From Rhodocollybia butyracea (Eukaryota; Basidiomycota; Agaricomycetes; Agaricales; Omphalotaceae), in assembly GCA_015501585.1 (NCBI GenBank), contig JADNRY010000050.1:248001-312000 (forward strand): DNA of 64,000 bases. Direction: 5' to 3'. Below are positions 21,208 through 32,281 of the stretch, piece by piece (position 1 is the stretch's first letter; each line of letters begins with the position of its first letter). The notes beneath the pieces are model-generated. The model was not told the origin of the DNA. It saw only the letters and a list, made by a program, of their open reading frames with translations, and ran no database searches. Both the position numbers and the translations under genes were made by a program.

Positions 21208-22794
21208 CTACGAGACCAATTTCCGCGCACTGGATTCACTGGGAAGCCAACGAGAAGAAATGGTATCCACAAAAGACAAAGGATCAAAGCCTTCAGTCTT
21301 AACCTTCAATATTAGCTCGCGCAGCTTTGGAACAAGAGGTTCAATCGAACGACGAAAGGTGCTTCGCTTCCAGGCGTGCAGACTTTCGATGAAAGGTTTG
21401 GAGATAGGAGTAGAGGAGATGAGGGCAGGAAAGGCAGGGTCGACGATCGAAAGGATTTGTAGGGATGGAACTCGTAGGAGGAGTGTGACCATATCCTGGT
21501 CTCTGATATAGAAGCCCTGGATTACAAGTTTTGACAATGAGCGGAGTTGAGACCGCTCGAAGAACTGGTTGATGATAGGAAATGATTGACAAGGTTTTAC
21601 AACCTTCTTCTCATTCGCCTTTTCTTCGAGCGTCTCCAAATCTTCCTGCTCATGCTCATTCTGCTTCAGTACAAGTTCCGATAAGCTAGGAGTGGTAAGC
21701 GATGACATCGCACATCTGAGCGAATCATCCAACTTGAGAAATCCGTCATATATAATTGTGAGTGAAAACAATGTTGGAAGGATTCGAATTTGACTTGTGG
21801 ATGTCATCGAACTAGAATGTCCATCTACTGTGAGAGAACCGAGGTTGGGGCAAAGGTCAAACACAAGCCAGAAGCTTTGGAGTGCTGGGTATTTGAGATG
21901 TGTGACTGATTTCCAAGTAGTATTGAGCCTAGCCGCGCGCCAGGCGCGCCAAGGATCATGGAATCTGAGTTGCTTGATATTTGGTGCCAAAAGAAATACC
22001 TCTGGAGCGAAAATACCATCCAGTCCTATTGCCTCACAAAAGTCTATTGACTCTAAGAGCGGAAACGAAAAAGCATCCAGATCTGGAACTCGACCACTTT
22101 CCGTGTCGTAGGCTCCTCCGCGAAATACAAGATGTCTCCAACGGTTGGATTCCCATGCAAGAAGCTGCACTGCGAGGTGCTCGGGCAGACGTTCCCTTGC
22201 ATCGATATCAAGGTCAAGGGTCAAAAGACGGTTTTCGGATCGATCTAGATAAAGCTGGATCAACGAAGTGAGTTTGGTCTCTTCTTCAAGAAATCCTGGG
22301 TCCTGTATTGGTGTCTCGGGGTCGTCAATGTCTTCGTACTCAGAAGGGAGGAGCACCTTGAGATTTGACCAGAGAGCAGGATATGAGATTGCTAGCTGGC
22401 GGAATCGAGTGCATACGGAGCTTAGAGTGAGAGCTTCCCCCGGTTTCCTGTTTCTCATATCGTTTTCCGTGCAACAATCTAGAAAAATCAGACACAAGAG
22501 TTCGTCCGGCAGACGACGGATAGGTGACAGAAGCCCAGAAAGCTTCTCGGTGCAAAGGATTAGCCCCTCGCGCCTGGCACTCAGACGATGCATCTCCGCC
22601 TGATAAGCTGAACGAAGACGGTCCATTTCTGCGTCGCAGTCCACGATATCCTCCTGTGCCAGTTTCAGCGTCTCCGTGACTTCGGAAAGCTCTCCGATAG
22701 CGGCTGGATACCATGTCCGAAGTTTTTCATTGAGCACGGCGTTATCGATTTTGACGCGACCATCAGAGGATTTTTGGTGGTTTTCAGAAGACAT
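21208..22794 (-). CDS. F-box protein (copy 2, C-terminus truncated)
   Basis: Intronless 528-residue ORF from ATG. The F-box-like motif 'LLSPIRRLPDELLCLIFLDC' lies at about residues 88-107, preceded by a helical segment with 'LAQEDIVDCDAEMDRL', then leucine-rich segments. It is clearly paralogous to 2943-4622 along its whole length. The last about 35 residues of copy 1 are lost: the frame stops at 'SARKLVS', while the expected continuation 'PGKVDAKPYEG' can still be read in another frame just downstream, so a small indel truncated it. The F-box and repeat core are intact, so a Skp1-binding adaptor role is still possible; substrate unknown. Confidence 0.82.
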   Translation of the reverse strand: MSSENHQKSSDGRVKIDNAVLNEKLRTWYPAAIGELSEVTETLKLAQEDIVDCDAEMDRLRSAYQAEMHRLSARREGLILCTEKLSGLLSPIRRLPDELLCLIFLDCCTENDMRNRKPGEALTLSSVCTRFRQLAISYPALWSNLKVLLPSEYEDIDDPETPIQDPGFLEEETKLTSLIQLYLDRSENRLLTLDLDIDARERLPEHLAVQLLAWESNRWRHLVFRGGAYDTESGRVPDLDAFSFPLLESIDFCEAIGLDGIFAPEVFLLAPNIKQLRFHDPWRAWRAARLNTTWKSVTHLKYPALQSFWLVFDLCPNLGSLTVDGHSSSMTSTSQIRILPTLFSLTIIYDGFLKLDDSLRCAMSSLTTPSLSELVLKQNEHEQEDLETLEEKANEKKVVKPCQSFPIINQFFERSQLRSLSKLVIQGFYIRDQDMVTLLLRVPSLQILSIVDPAFPALISSTPISKPFIESLHAWKRSTFRRSIEPLVPKLRELILKVKTEGFDPLSFVDTISSRWLPSESSARKLVS

Positions 22795-22989
22795 GGAGGT
22801 AAGTATGATATGAGTAATGAGTGACTTGAATGATTGCGAAACAGGAAGTTCCTGATCTCAAGTTCAGCGCGTTAGTGTGGCAGCAGATTCAGTTGAGGAG
22901 ATAGTTACCTTCCAGTGAATAAAATTAAGACTCGGAAAGTTTGGAAGGGAGTCACGACATTCCGGCGCTTACTCCATCTGATCTTTTCT

Positions 22990-24040
22990 TTTCACCTTCT
23001 CTCAGCTATCACTTGAACAGTCCTTCAGTCAACCTCGTCTCGCATTGTTGCCCCACAGTAATTTCAAGAGTAAAACCGTGCTGGATACTGGATGTGATGA
23101 AGGATGGGTCACTTGTGAAATCGGTGAGTGCCTCCAACGTATTTTTTGACCACAATGCCGATACGAGCCTGGAAATCACTATTCTAGGACATGGGGTGCA
23201 CACAAAGTCGTCGGGACGACACGCTCATTTGGAAAAAGCGCCAAGTGGTCTGGTTGCTTCAAAGCCTCAGAAGAACCCAACAGACGCGTTCAGAGGCAAA
23301 GGCGGAGATTTGATCGTGACTTGGGAACCACAACGATCCACGATCCACAATTTAGCCAACTCTTACTGCAACACTCTTTCGGTTCTCTTCCTATTCCTCC
23401 TTCGAAAATACACGGAAAATACTTGTTGTTCCGTCATAATGTGTCTTTACGGCCGATTAGACCAAAGAGTTGATTGTGGAGGATACAGACGGATATGATG
23501 TTGTCGTTGCGTAAGTCTCAACGTCTCCGACTCTCGCCTATCCTTCTATTACTAACGTGTATGACTAGGAAATGAAGGCCTCTACGTGTTCTTCCAACGC
23601 ATATATTCCGTTCTCAAGCCAAGAGGCGTGTTGGATCTAGATCCGCAAGAATGGAACACGTACAAAAAGGTCGGAAGGTTGAACGAGGTCTGTGTCCCGT
23701 TAATATTACTCTTCTGGTGTTACTGACATCTCAACTGCAGCCGCTAAAAAGCAACATCCTAAATCTCAAGTTGAGGCCTAGCGATTTCGTGTCTATTCTC
23801 AGATCAGTATGATTTGGGCACGAGCACCATCTAGGTCCCATTGGAGCAACATTGGAGAGGGAGGTAAGTGATCAGAGAATAACTGCCAATTCCAGGCGTC
23901 CAACAAATTTGTTTGCAGGATTTTGCCGAATGGTTGATCTATATGTCAAAATATGGCGACGGCTACGAAAGAACTCGAAGTTGGGAACATCTGGGATTGT
24001 TGTAGATGGGGTTGGAAGGTCCCACTGTAGCGGTTAACCT
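22990..24040 (+). pseudogene. Bin3-type RNA methyltransferase remnant (copy 2)
   Basis: The best-preserved copy. SAM motif I reads 'FKSKTVLDTGCDEGWVTCEI' near 23060-23125, matching the Bin3/MePCE consensus (VLDIGCNEGW). Later come 'DGYDVVV' with an intact-looking intron (GTAAGT..CTAAC..TAG, about 23510-23569), 'NEGLYVFFQRIYSVLKPRGV', 'LDLDPQEWNTYKKVGRLNE', a second intron, 'LKLRPSDFVSILR' and 'LGPIGATLER'. The conserved 'SVTKWIHLN' block and other parts are missing or out of frame, so no full protein can be made. In working relatives the enzyme caps small nuclear RNA 5' ends by methylating the gamma-phosphate. It lies just upstream of F-box copy 2 and before the tRNA-Gly gene. Confidence 0.7.
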
Positions 24041-24703
24041 TTGTGGATACGCATATCAAGGATCTTGTTTGGTAAACAAAACCCTTCGTGCCCATCATCT
24101 CGGTCGACTTGAACACAAAAAAGACGTCGGGCCACGGTAGCGCCTTTCGTTTCCGCGGCTGAATTTCCCCTCTTTGTTTAATTATGCTCAGCTTGGGCCA
24201 GAACTCCTGCGTCGCATGGGTCAATGCAGGTGATATGCCAGGCGGCTCCGATATGGTACAGCTCTCTGTTTGACCTGATCCTTTTAGCCCGAGGATTCTG
24301 TGTAAAATCGCATAGTCAGTAATCGGAGTTAATTTTACTTCATGTTGTGAGCTTTTCCTTGAGCAGCATTAAAATTCCACATCCATAACCAGTCTATAAC
24401 TGTCCCCCGATTTAACATAAAACTGTTTTAGTTGTGAATTTTGAGCCTCAAACAGAAACATTCCAAAGATTTTGTTGAACGGTTATTTTAGATCTCAAGG
24501 CAGGGTGACAGCTACAAAAGAATATCGAAGCTAAGGAGAACCAGTTGCTTACTTGGTGGATGGCACCTGTAGTTATGCACGTCGATAGATATTATATGCT
24601 AATGAGAATCCTCGGCTACAGATTGCGAGCATTGGACTTGCATATGTGCTAGGTATTGAAAAACAGGAAAAACAAAAAACTTTCCGATCTTGGAAGTGGG
24701 GTA

Positions 24704-24805
24704 TACACCGTTCGGGAATCGAACCCGAGCCGCTTGCTAGGCATCAGAGGCTGTCAATTTAGAATGCATGGAAGGCAAGCATGATAACCACTTCACCAAC
24801 GGTGT
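24704..24805 (-). tRNA. tRNA-Gly(TCC) with a 30-nt intron
   Basis: Fits the cloverleaf fully. Acceptor ACACCGT / ACGGTGT with discriminator A; D-stem GTGA/TCAT; anticodon stem CTTGC/GCAAG with loop CT-TCC-A + intron + A; T-arm TCGGG-TTCGATT-CCCGA. The intron (30 nt) starts right after position 37, the normal eukaryotic place. Total 102 nt, 72 nt mature before CCA addition. Its damaged relative is at 6835-6974. Confidence 0.88.
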
Positions 24806-26331
24806 CTACTTACAATTCGTGAGATATGTACTCTGGGAAGATCAAGCGCTACTCAAAGAGGAATTGCCACTGTTCCTTGCTTTTTACGACCACAAGCGAT
24901 AGATAGGTCTACCGTCTTCGTACCTCCAAATAAGCTGCAAGTTCAAACTTACACGTCACGCGTCAACGCGTCATTCTTCACTAGCACTCACCGTAGTTGG
25001 GCAAGAAGGCAGAGTTGTTCTATGGATAGCGACACTCTTTCAGATGAGTCAACTGTTCCATCATTGACATCGGTTATCTGACTGGTTTTCACTCAACACT
25101 CCCGTGAATATTTATGATAAAAAGATCATCGTCAAACCCTGTCAAAGGACGCGTCGAAATCCGAAACCAGTAGTCCGTAACTCTGACGCGTAAAACGTTG
25201 ATGATGATGTGTTCATTGCCACCAAGTAGACACTCTCTCAAGTATGCATCCAACTGGCTCGCGCAAGAGCTGCGCAACGCATACGTTGTACTTCTTCCTT
25301 ACATCTCGAATCATTGATATCTCAGCCTGAGCTCATACAACTTTTCTAGATCGCCCGCAATTGTTAGTACCTCCACAAAGGGTCCATCCCGAACTGCATT
25401 GCCACGCACAAGCCAGAAGACTTTGCTGCCGACTATGAGTAGACATCATCGACTTTGATTATGGGCAAAACTATCGCTCCGACGCAGAAGTCGAAGTCTT
25501 AGCCTATGACAGGAGAATGGGTTACATCTTGAAGCCAAGGCGTTTCACAACAAGTCTGTTGTTAGAGTTCTGGTGCTTTATCCAACTCAGCCATATAACC
25601 GGTTTTATGGCTGAGTTGGATATTGCACCAAAACTCTAACAAAACATCTGAGTCGCTTTTTTTTCTCATCAAGTTATCCAGGCCTCATTAACATTTCCGA
25701 CTAGCTTCTTCATTCCGAAACCGCCACCTACTTGACAAAAACTACCATTCTCCCTCTCTTCGCATGGAATCAAGATATGCGCTCTTCCAAACTCTGATCT
25801 GGTCAGTCAACCCATCAGCCCCGTTAATATAAACAAATCAGGTCGCCTGGCACCAGAACACATACACGGACTGCTTTGATTAACATCCTGACTATGTTGG
25901 AACAGCAAAGCAGCGACAAGCGGATACTATGACATGGAACGGACTGCGCCGTGCGGATGCCCGTGTATGGGAATACCGTGCAGAAGTAGATGGAGAGTTG
26001 AGATGGTCACGGTCTCGAGCTATTGATCGCTTCTGACTGGTACGTACGGGCCATTACTATCACCTTTTCTTCATGACAACGTCTCCACTTCTTAACTCAA
26101 AGTTACAACTGATACCGAACCACGCTCAAGAGACCTGGTATCGACAATCCTTAGTACGAGAATGAAAAAACCGCGGTCAGACTGACGGTAAATATGCGTA
26201 CGCGACCGATGCAGTTGCGCAAGACAAGAGAAGTCGTGCACGGTGCCGGCTGGGAACATCCTCATCGATATCCTTCGCACACACCGCTCTTTCGCAGGCT
26301 AGATATACCACTTAGTCTGTATACAACCTCG
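24806..26331. other. Intergenic; contains a strong palindrome
   Basis: No coding gene recognised; only ORFs near 60 codons. Contains the hairpin at 25561-25640. Confidence 0.45.
25561..25640. repeat. Near-perfect 80-bp palindrome (hairpin)
   Basis: Arms of 35 bp (25561-25595 and 25606-25640) differ at only about three positions, with a 10-base loop. The outer ends read GTTAGAGTT / AACTCTAAC and the inner parts ATCCAACTCAGCCATA / TATGGCTGAGTTGGAT. Confidence 0.8.
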
Positions 26332-26416
26332 TCCGATATAGTGTAGTGACACAATATATTTATTTCAATCATTTGAACTTCACAATGGTCAGGGGTTCGA
26401 TTCCCTATAGTCGGTT
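26332..26416 (+). pseudogene. tRNA-Glu-like relic
   Basis: The 5' end TCCGATATAGTGTAGTG and T-arm GGGGTTCGATTCCC with a 3' AGTCGGT-like end resemble the tRNA-Glu-like copies nearby. The anticodon arm is replaced by AT-rich sequence. Confidence 0.45.
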
Positions 26417-26630
26417 ACACGAATTACGAATTTGAAGCTGAAGGCCGTATCTTTTTGGTCTTAACACTTTTTACTTTGTTGCTTTCATATGGACCGTTGA
26501 AATTCGATTAATTTATTCCCCATCCCATCATTCAAACACCCACAATTCCTCGGATGTTCCCCATCGGTTTATCAGTTGCTTCATTACTACTCATTACCAG
26601 TTAGGTTAATGCAGTCCAGACATAACTAAT

Positions 26631-26713
26631 TCCGATTTGGTGTAGTGGCTAACATTCTCGCCTCTGGTGTTTTCAGGTGTGCGATAGCTTGGGTTCGATT
26701 CCCCGCGTCGGAA
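26631..26713 (+). tRNA. tRNA-Glu-like sequence with short intron (decayed)
   Basis: Acceptor TCCGATT / CGTCGGA with one mismatch, D-arm GTGT-AGTGGCTA-ACAT, anticodon arm CTCGC/GCGAT and T-loop TTCGATT. The anticodon loop reads CTCTGG before a 12-nt insert, giving CTG rather than the CTC of its relatives. Two T-stem pairs are lost. Probably a pseudo-tRNA of the Glu(CTC) family. Confidence 0.5.
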
Positions 26714-27249
26714 TAATGCACCAACTCGTGCAGTTGCTTTGAACGTATCTTTTATGGTTTTGGCCTTGCTGATTTTTACATCATTGGATGGAGAGGACTC
26801 AAAGAGTAACTAACTGCACTACCAGTATCATCAAGGACATCGCTGCTAGTGAATTGTTGATACATGTTCATCTGTAATTAAGAATACGTTTAGAGTTTAG
26901 AGGGCATTATCTCCTCAAACCCAAGTAGACTCAAACCAGTAGTTGGTGTTCCTTTGGTCACTTTGTCAATCGACGCTTGGGGCATGTCCTTGTTGGAATG
27001 ATTTACATTACCTCTCTGAGGCAGGGACTTGTTCGAGTCTAAAACACAAGCGAGCGACTCCCCAAATCAAGCTCAAGTTCTGGCAAATGTGAGTCCCATG
27101 GCGGAGGATGTGCTGCGTAAATTATCATCACCATCGCCGGCACCCTTCACACTGAGTTTATCAGTTTGCACAGACATCTCATTCACCGATGGCATGCCAA
27201 TTTAGTAAGGATAGAACTCATATGCCGCTGGTAGTCATACACGTATACT

Positions 27250-27328
27250 TCCGATATGCTGTAGTGGCTTACATCCTCTCATAGTAGATACCACGCGATA
27301 GCCTGGGGTTCTATTCCCCGTGTCGGAA
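27250..27328 (+). pseudogene. tRNA-Glu-like copy, anticodon arm deleted
   Basis: Acceptor TCCGATA / TGTCGGA is good and the T-arm GGGG-TTCTATT-CCCC pairs well. The 5' half of the anticodon stem is missing (ACATCCTCTCATAG), and the T-loop has TTCTATT in place of TTCGATT. Confidence 0.5.
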
Positions 27329-27471
27329 TAAGTCTGTTCTATAACTTCTATTACATCCATTCACAATTTTTTTATACATAACGCTTTGGCCTTCAAGCCA
27401 CTAAGTTTACTTCAATATAGACACTAAGGCAGTTAAATTTGAGGCTTATTTGCGATGGCATCCTGCGATTA

Positions 27472-28353
27472 CAGCTGTTTGCAAAATTAATGACAGTCGA
27501 TCGATTCGAAGTTTCATTTGTAAATAAAAATGACTTGTGATTTTTTCAATTTTGATTGACTTCGTCATTCCATAGCTTCTCTAACAGTAGTGGGCCATGT
27601 ATCGTAGATAATCTATCTATCTATCTATCCACAAATTACGATTGTTGTACTGGTAGAGAGCTAACAATCTAATAGTACTCGTATGTCTGAGTGGAAGTGT
27701 CGTCTAGGTATTGATATCGAGCATCTCAGGTTCATCGAGGCAAGTTTTTCCATTGGTAACATGCGGCTTGCTGAAAAGATTGCGGTACCAAGCTTCGTCA
27801 GGATAGAGAGCTGGAAGAAAAGGTGCTGTGGATGGCAAAAGCTGATCTGATACGTATGATGACCAAATAGATATCGGAGACGTTTGAGGCAAACCAGGGT
27901 CAGATGGTTCGTGCAAGAGAAAGTTGCATAGATGAATGTCCAGGACTGGAACATGAAGAGCCAATATCAGGCATACCAAGTCAGCGGCGGCTGGTATTGC
28001 AAAAGATATGTTACGCACAGTATTACGACCACCGTAACATCTTTCCTGTCGCATTGACGTCCTTCTCACAGAAATCCAGAGCAGTATTGAAGCTGACTTG
28101 GAGGCAGAGCGCAGGTTGTGCTGGCCAAACTGTTCCGTTGTCGGACGAGAATGAAACAAGCAGCATCATTGGCAAGAGTACCGAAAGTAATCTTAGTTCG
28201 TGTTGAAACATTGAAGCTTGAAAGCTTGAGGTTTGAAGGTTTGACCGAGAAGAAGGACTGAAGAAGGGCGCCAAAATTTAATTCTGCTAAGTCATTTTTA
28301 TTCAAATGAAACTTCCAAAATCGATCGACTGTCATTAATTTTGCAAACAGCTG
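27472..28353. mobile_element. Tc1/mariner-like MITE, 882 bp, TSD TA
   Basis: The ends are inverted copies over about 70 bp starting CAGCTGTTTGCAAAATTA, then TGACAGTCGATCGATT and GAAGTTTCATTTG..AATAAAAATGACTT, with small indels between arms. Both outer ends abut TA (27470-27471 and 28354-28355), the Tc1/mariner target. No transposase is encoded; ORFs inside (for example 27704-28159 minus) have no transposase motif. A (TATC)n run lies at about 27612-27628. Confidence 0.75.
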
Positions 28354-28578
28354 TAAAACACCCCACCATAAAATAACAGTTCCAAACTCGGTTCAGCCTT
28401 GAAGACAGCCACTTTGTTCTCAGTGAACAACAAGATAGAGGAGAGGAGAGTATAGTACGCCCCCGCCTTATATATATCTATATGTATGCATATATGCATG
28501 TTTACAATTAGGAGAAAGACAGATTAAAGATAAAATTATGGTAAGGAATGAAAAAAAAAAACAGTACTAGCCGCCAGG

Positions 28579-31500
28579 CTACCAGTGACCGAGCTGCACC
28601 TTTGTGCGGTCAAAACCAATTTCTGACCATCGCTCCACTCCTTCGACGGAATGTTCAGGTTCATCTAGGCCAACAAAGCCTACGTTATGGTAAACCTTCC
28701 TGGCAGAAATATTATCATGAGCAACGTAGAGTGCTATGCTCTGCTTCCCTTCCTCATAAAGCATGTGCTTGCACACTTGCCGAACAAGTCTTTGTGCGCA
28801 ACCTAGGCCGCGGTGACTGTCAGAAGTCACAACTTTGGTGATGGTGGAATTAATTCGTGTATTTCGGGTGAACGCTACTATACATGTAATCTCCGAACTT
28901 GACCCACTCCCCTCAGCTAGACCGGAACGATTGAAGTCATCAAGGAAGTACTCGTGGACCCAAACTTGCTTATTGGATATGAGCGCTTCAGCTTCCTTCA
29001 CCGCTCCATTCCAGCACAAGAGGAAAGGCTCAGATAGTTGCGAAAATTCCAAGCAGAGTTTTGCAACAGCCTCTAGGTCTGACAAAATAGCAGGCCGAAG
29101 CTGGTAGCGTGATCCATCTTGCATAGTCGGCTCTGGGCGATTATTGAAGGATCTCTGAGTGCAGAACACTAAGCTCGCTGCATAGTAAGGGTCTGGGTAG
29201 TGCGAAATCTGAGTCGATTCCGACCAGATACGAGCGAAAAGTTCGGCCACAGGCTCAGGAGCAAAGACACTGTAGACTCGTGAGGGAGAAAAATGATCCA
29301 GTATGACGGGAATTAGCATGTGCAAGCGGGGAGTAAGCAATTGCCGCGGTAGAAGGGACAAGGAGACTGTGGGGACGATGAATAAGGGATAGTCCCCGAG
29401 CGCATTTTTAGAAAAAGCTAAGACTAGCTCGACAGCGTGGTGTGTTGAACCAGGGTTGGACTCAGCGGTAGAAACACAGGTGATCCATAGTTGCCGATTG
29501 TCCAGAGCATCACCGGTGCTTTCCTCGTGCAGAAAAGCTTTCTCAGCTAAAGGGAGTATAACGTTGCTCTGTACTGGATTCCGCCGGAGAGCTTCCCAGA
29601 CATACTCCGGTATACTGGTGGCAAGATTATAGGTGTTGATCTCGAAGTCAGAATCGTTGTGTAGGGAAGTCCCATCTTCGCCACTTCCATATTTTACTTC
29701 AGTTTCCTTCTCTCGGAGAGGTTTGGCGAGGTTATATGTGGGGATCTCACGGTCCGAACTGTGTAGGGGGGAGTCCGCACCAATCACTGCAGGAGAATTT
29801 TTAAAATCATTATCGGTGATATCGGTGAGATCATTGATCTCGAGATCCGGATCGTTGCGAAAGCGGGAGTCCACTACATCGAGATTGTTTTGATGAAGTT
29901 CCGTATGATCTGTCGGACTATAAGTATCGTATACATGAGCAATGAGATGATCATGATTCACCAGCGAGACCCTTATAGGATGAATCCAGTTTATCTTCTG
30001 TTGTAGTGGTCGAGATGTTAGGCCCAGACTGTTTCTCGCCGTGCTGGCCAATGTTTACCTCGGGGGTTAAACTGCGCGGTACCACCGAACTATGTGCCTC
30101 TTGTAGATATCGGTGGGATATAACCCCGCCGTTACCATTGACACGGCGAATCAGCTCATCAGCTTGAGGCATTTTCTCGTCATCCTGATAACAAAAACAT
30201 GAGGATAATTGTCACTAATGAGCCTCAAAAGAGTATTTACATCGTGAATCACAGAGGTCCAGATGTCATCATGAGTTATGGCGAAATCAATTTTATCGTT
30301 CGTTCGTAGTAGCCATTGGTTGATAACATCTGAAGGGTGATATATCTTATGGGTTGCATATTTAGCAGGTGGAGAAATATATAGAGGGTACACATGACCT
30401 ACCTCAAGCTTCGGCGGACGCGTAACATCCGGGTCATTGTCATTGGATTTGTTTCGCTTTGGGGATAGATTTGGCTGAAGTGGCCTTCGCCATTGCGTAG
30501 ACATCGACATCGATAGCCATCCTGCTGTAGGTTTTGAAAGTAGATCATCGGCATCCAGGTCAGATATGTAAGTTATTTCGGAGGTCGTTCGAAATAGGAA
30601 TGACTCTCGAATAGCAATTCTGAGGCCTCGTAGGAACACGCATCCAGACTGATTACCGTAGGTATTGTCAGCGCCGCTCGATGACTCTGCAGAGTCACAT
30701 TTACGGAACCAATATTCGAGCATGCTACTTCCTTGGGTCCATCTGGGTACAAAATCCATCGACACACTTCCCTCCTCAGCACCATCAAAGGATGAGACTC
30801 CCCAAGCTCGTGCTTTATCATATCCTGTAATAAGATAAAGCGAGCATGCTTCACGCCCCAACCCATTAATGACATGGTCATACCAAGACTTTGCATGCTC
30901 TGCAGCATACAATTCAAACTTTCTACGTTGCAGGTGGTCCACCCTTTTCCCCCTTCGGGTAGAATGAGTAAAGCGCCTTTGCTAGCGGTCGAATGAAAAG
31001 ATAATCCCGCACCAACTTCCTGGGGTGCTCCTCTGAAAACTTGCTTTGAGTACGACAAAAGTGGAAAAAACACAGAAGGATGCACGTACGGAATACAAGG
31101 ATCTCGGAAAGAATATGGTTTGATTCCGGTTAGATGGATGTTATTCGGATTGCTGGCAACATAAGAGCCAGGTCTGTACTCTTGTGAATACACTTCAGTC
31201 TGTGTATAATCGAGATCTCGTATTGGTTTGAAGTTTTCAGGAACTCGTCCTTCATTCAATGAATGACCTGCATCATGGCATACATTGAAGAGATAATCAA
31301 AACCCCCGACCTCGGTGAGGATTCCAATATCTCCAATTTGAGGGCCTTCTCGTTGGTGTATCTCCGGCAAGGTTGACTGACTCAATTTTGGCCTCCACAA
31401 CGGATACCCTTTCCTTCTCAATAGCATGTTCCGTACATAAATTTGGCTTTCGACCCAACTTGATGATGTGGGATTTGCCAAGATCTGAGACCTGCCATGA

Positions 31501-31705
31501 AGAGTTGTGGTCCGAGTCGGTGTTGGGGTTGTCCGTGGAGAAGGAGCCGGTGAGTCGATGTAGGAGTTGAAAACAGAGTTAGTTATGCTGAACCCAGATG
31601 CGTAAGGAAAAATCCTGTTTAAGTACTTTAGTAACTAGTAGCTAGTAGGAGTAAATCCCAGACTTACTGAGAAGCAGGCAGAAGTGGGGTAGCTATTTTA
31701 GGCAT
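28579..31705 (-). CDS. Uncharacterised Agaricomycete domain fused to GNAT acetyltransferase
   Basis: Predicted exons (minus): 31705-31668, 31614-30241, 30184-30059, 29997-28579; introns 53, 56 and 61 nt. The start ATG gives MPKIATPLLPASQ. The N-terminal half belongs to a family common in mushroom genomes: 'GYPLWRPKLSQSTLP', 'GDIGILTEVGGFDYLFNVC', 'SKGALLILPEGG', 'AEHAKSWYDHVINGLGREA', 'LYLITGYDKARAWGVSSF', and after splicing 'VIHDDDEKMPQADELIRRV'. The C-terminal half is a full GNAT protein: 'VWEALRRNPVQSNVILPLA', 'RGLGCAQRLVRQVC' (acetyl-CoA loop), 'IALYVAHDNISARKVYHNVG'. The 490-codon GNAT frame has no early ATG and the third intron (branch CTAAC) joins it in frame to the upstream gene. One base seems missing near 30953 (A-run), splitting the first domain; so it may be a recent pseudogene or a sequence error. 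Substrate unknown. Confidence 0.6.
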
Positions 31706-32273
31706 TGAAAACGAGATGCTAAACTTGATGCGTTGTAAATTTCCTCTTTCCTTTTTACCATACCAGCAGACGCCCGAGTTCCAGTCTAAACGCATGTGTT
31801 CATGTCAGCCTGTTCTTTTGCCCGTCGTTTGCTGTTCAATGCGTTGTGTATGAAGACTAGGAGATCTTGAACGAAAAATCAAGCCACCCACGTATATTGA
31901 TGAAAGATTGAACGTCTGAATTGTGTATATATGACTCCGATGAGAGACCTTTTGAGTTTTTGATATGATATTTCAGTATGTAATCCCGTAGCACGGTTAT
32001 GTTCAGGTTTCAGTTTTGAGTAGTTAGCTTATTATCACCATAGTTCATCAATGAAAAAAACAAGATTGAGATCGTATTTCACAACTTCTACATAAGTTGG
32101 TTCAGAGTTGCCAAATAACGCTTTGACAGGAAGGCATCTGATCGACGGCAGCTGCCCAAAACTATCTGGAAAGGAGCTGGAAGGAGTGGAGATAGTACCG
32201 ATCGATCACATTTCTGTCTATCACATCAAAAAACAAGTTATTATGCGAGAATTGCCAACAACCTTGAAGGCTT
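31706..32273. other. Upstream region of the GNAT fusion gene
   Basis: No gene recognised. A TATATAT motif lies near 31924-31932. A short plus ORF begins at 32108 and runs into the hAT-like element, so it is not supported. Confidence 0.35.
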
Positions 32274-32281
32274 TAGAAACC
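32274..32281. repeat. 8-bp target-site duplication TAGAAACC (left)
   Basis: Matches 32941-32948 exactly on the other side of the element. Confidence 0.85.

Noticed and set aside
21260..22603. Plus-strand ORFs across the second F-box gene
   Set aside because: Antisense shadows of the F-box coding frame.
30051..30942. Separate small gene ending at 30151
   Set aside because: The stop lies in a 56-nt intron (30240-30185); splicing continues the known family C-terminus.
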